Shown here: piece after piece, positions 62,232-64,000 of the stretch
Layout of the letters: each line of letters opens with the position of its first letter
Position numbering within the stretch: the stretch's first letter is position 1
NCBI RefSeq assembly: GCF_017751145.1
Contig: NZ_CP046640.1
Coordinates: forward strand, 372,001 to 436,000
Length of the DNA stretch: 64,000 nt
Direction: 5' to 3'
From: Iocasia fonsfrigidae
GTDB lineage: Bacteria; Bacillota; Halanaerobiia; Halanaerobiales; DTU029
The notes under the pieces: generated by a model
What the model was told of the DNA's origin: nothing
Database searches by the model: none
The model's input: the letters and a program-made list of their open reading frames with translations, nothing else
Position numbers and translations under genes: made by a program

Positions 62232-62513
<282 letters not shown>

Positions 62514-62586
62514 TAAGTTTAATCTGGAGAGGGAAATCCTTCCCTCTCTTTACGCAATTATTTTAGAAATATTTTTTTTTAGATTG

Positions 62587-62779
62587 GTGGATAACTTTTA
62601 AGACCGACAAATATATTTACTTCCCTTGTCGCATGCTACAGCGTCCTGCTTCGCTTGCTGTCAAGAAATTTTCCTTCGGCGTCCTGCCTACGGATAATTT
62701 CTAGAGTCGTCCAGTAAATATATTTGTCTGGTTAATGATAACTAGTTAACTTCGTACAAAAAGTGTTTTTGAGTAAAAG
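62587..62779. repeat. Intergenic structured repeat, family B, copy 2, inside the atp operon
   Basis: About 193 bp, matching copy 1 at 32626-32822. Perfect 16-bp arms GACAAATATATTTACT (62606-62621) and AGTAAATATATTTGTC (62713-62728); relative to copy 1 one C-G pair has changed to A-T in both arms. It shares GCGTCCTGC, TAATTTCTAGAGTCGTCC and GTTAACTT with copy 1. It occupies most of the 330-nt gap between the c2 and b genes; no gene is seen there. Confidence 0.85.
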
Positions 62780-62843
62780 ATTATTACTGTTCTTGTTGAT
62801 GTAGAATACAAAAGGAAAACTTGAATAACATTGCAGGGGGTGA

Positions 62844-63350
62844 ATGATTTTGGTAAATGTCAACACTACTATGTTGTGGCAGGTTATAAATTTCCTGGTG
62901 CTGTTGTGGCTTTTAAAGCGTTATCTCTATGGGCCTATTACAGAGATGTTAAAAAAGAGGGCTGCAAGGATTGAAGGGGATTTAAATGCTGCAGCGGAGG
63001 AAAGAAAAGAGGCTGAGAAATTAAAAGAAGAATATGAGGCACAGTTAAAAACAGCCAGGAGTAAATCCCAGGATATAGTTGAAGATGCTGAAACAAGGGC
63101 TAAGAAGAAGGCCAGGGAGATAATTAAAGAGGCTGAGAAAAAGGCTGAAAATATTAAGAAAAATAAAATGGCAGAGATAGAGCAGGCTAAAAAAGAAGCT
63201 TTGGCTCAGCTGCGTAATGAGGTTGCCTCAATTTCACTTTTGGCAGCCAGTAAATTAATACAGGAAAAGATGGATCAGGAAAAACATAAACAGTTGATAA
63301 AAAGCTATATTGCCAAACTCGATAAAAACAAGTTGGGTGAACTACAATGA
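62844..63350 (+). CDS. atpF: F-type ATP synthase subunit b
   Basis: 168 residues. One N-terminal membrane helix (TMLWQVINFLVLLWLL), then a long charged helix typical of the peripheral stalk (RAARIEGDLNAAAEERKEAE onward to about 150). ATG 62844 lies only 3 nt after AGGGGGTGA; TTG 62850, two codons later, has better spacing and may be the true start. It overlaps atpH by 4 nt. Confidence 0.95.
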   Translation: MILVNVNTTMLWQVINFLVLLWLLKRYLYGPITEMLKKRAARIEGDLNAAAEERKEAEKLKEEYEAQLKTARSKSQDIVEDAETRAKKKAREIIKEAEKKAENIKKNKMAEIEQAKKEALAQLRNEVASISLLAASKLIQEKMDQEKHKQLIKSYIAKLDKNKLGELQ

Positions 63351-63907
63351 TAAACAATGAAGTGGCCTTAAAATATAGTAAGGCCCTATTTGAATTGGGT
63401 AAGGAAAAGGATTCACTGCTCTTATTCCAGAAGGAGTTAAACCAGGTATGGGATTTAATTGAAAACAACGGTGAATTCAGACAGGCTTTTTTTCACAAAC
63501 GAATTCTTCCTACAGATAAAAAAGCCATTATCAAAGAGTTATTTACAGGGGAAACATCAGAATATACCCTGAATTTTATTAATTTATTGATAGATAATAG
63601 GAGAGAAGAAAATATTGAATCAATAATTGATAATTTTAAAACCCTGGTTAATAGAGAGGAAGCAATTGTTGAAGTAGAGGTTATAACTGCTGTTGAATTA
63701 GGTGATGATTTAGAGGCTCAGTTAAAAGATAAGCTAAATCAACTCTTGGATTATGAGGTTGTTGTTTATCCTAAAACAGATCCCAAAATTATTGGTGGAA
63801 TGGTTTTAAAATTTAATGACTTTATAGTTGACGGCAGCATTAAAAGGGGTCTGACTAAATTAGAAGAAGATATAAAAAGTGTTCCGTCAAGTATGTTGGG
63901 GGTGTGA
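63347..63907 (+). CDS. atpH: F-type ATP synthase subunit delta
   Basis: 186 residues. Joins the b stalk to the top of the alpha/beta hexamer. [18 protein letters not shown] is the N-terminal signature, and the C-terminal [26 protein letters not shown] block is conserved in delta/OSCP. ATG overlaps the atpF stop (ATGA). Confidence 0.95.
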   Translation: MINNEVALKYSKALFELGKEKDSLLLFQKELNQVWDLIENNGEFRQAFFHKRILPTDKKAIIKELFTGETSEYTLNFINLLIDNRREENIESIIDNFKTLVNREEAIVEVEVITAVELGDDLEAQLKDKLNQLLDYEVVVYPKTDPKIIGGMVLKFNDFIVDGSIKRGLTKLEEDIKSVPSSMLGV

Positions 63908-63912
63908 TTAAG

Positions 63913-64000
63913 ATGAATCTTAGGCCAGAAGAAATCAGTTCGATAATCAAAAAACAGATAGAGAAATATGAAGAAGACCTGGAAACCATTGAGGTCGGTA
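63913..64000 (+). CDS. atpA: F-type ATP synthase subunit alpha, 5' end only
   Basis: The first 29 codons are visible ([20 protein letters not shown], then EDLETIEVG), the standard alpha-subunit N terminus that contacts delta. GGGGGTGTGATT precedes the ATG. The gene continues beyond the window. Confidence 0.9.
   Translation, partial: MNLRPEEISSIIKKQIEKYEEDLETIEVG

Overview
This window comes from a low-GC, anaerobic-type bacterium of the Firmicutes that nevertheless has an outer membrane. The best fit is the order Halanaerobiales (Halothermothrix/Halocella-like); this placement is my inference, not a database match. Supporting observations: an almost complete Kdo/lipid A/LPS-core gene cluster and an outer-membrane patatin autotransporter sit beside typical Firmicutes genes (a Spo0E-like protein, a HutP-like regulator, YqhQ, YwlC and YwlE homologues). 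The F-type ATP synthase c subunit at 62256 carries a complete Na+-binding signature, as expected for a salt-adapted anaerobe.

Layout. (1) 1-3.3 kb: the 3' end of an RND efflux pump and an orphan BtuF/FepB-type binding protein. (2) 3.4-15.1 kb: a HutP-like regulator followed by a tight LPS operon: msbA (frame broken twice), a DUF374 acyltransferase, lpxK, kdsB, kdsA, kdsD, lpxL, a waaA-heptosyltransferase fusion, a second heptosyltransferase and a WaaE-type glycosyltransferase. (3) 15.1-18.5 kb: repeat element A1, a compositionally mosaic GT4 gene, a gene remnant, a nucleotide-sugar epimerase and an FMN-binding-like lipoprotein. (4) 18.7-24.6 kb: an HD-GYP protein, DUF6485, tRNA-Gln and gltX (minus strand), Mrp, DUF134, and ResA/CcdA (minus strand). 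(5) 24.7-28.1 kb: a possible cAMP circuit made of a CHASE2-adenylate cyclase, a FecR protein and a Crp/Fnr regulator. (6) 28.2-41.5 kb: M18 aminopeptidase, repeat A2, thioredoxin, a two-gene SmsCB (SufBC-like) Fe-S system, a flavodoxin-like protein, repeat B1, DUF1934, pyrG, a Spo0E-like protein, a HAD phosphatase, two uncharacterised genes, fba, rho and the patatin autotransporter. (7) 41.8-50.5 kb: a catabolic island for glucarate-type sugar acids: IclR regulator, TRAP transporter DctPQM, two glucarate dehydratases, a DapA-family lyase and tartronate semialdehyde reductase. (8) 50.6-60 kb: UPF0180, an NMO/FabK-like flavoprotein (minus strand), rpmE-yqhQ-prfA-prmC-ywlC-mntP, a fused ywlE-rpiB, upp and a WecA/TagO-type transferase. 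(9) 60.2-64 kb: the ATP synthase operon atpZ-B-E1-I-E2-F-H-A, which runs off the end of the window.

The most unusual system is the ATP synthase operon. It holds two F-type c-subunit genes that flank atpI. The second has every Na+ ligand (Q35, V66, E68, S69, T70). The first has lost the essential carboxylate (Gly at 68) and the Gln ligand (Met at 35) but is otherwise well conserved. This predicts a mixed c-ring in which some subunits carry no ion. Other notable features: two families of about 190-bp structured intergenic repeats whose arms co-vary between copies (A at 15.1 and 29.6 kb; B at 32.6 and 62.6 kb, the latter inside the atp operon); a hairpin between a strong Shine-Dalgarno sequence and its start codon at 36.6 kb; a terminator that contains the next gene's ribosome binding site at 36.0 kb; and two gene fusions (WaaA-heptosyltransferase, YwlE-RpiB).
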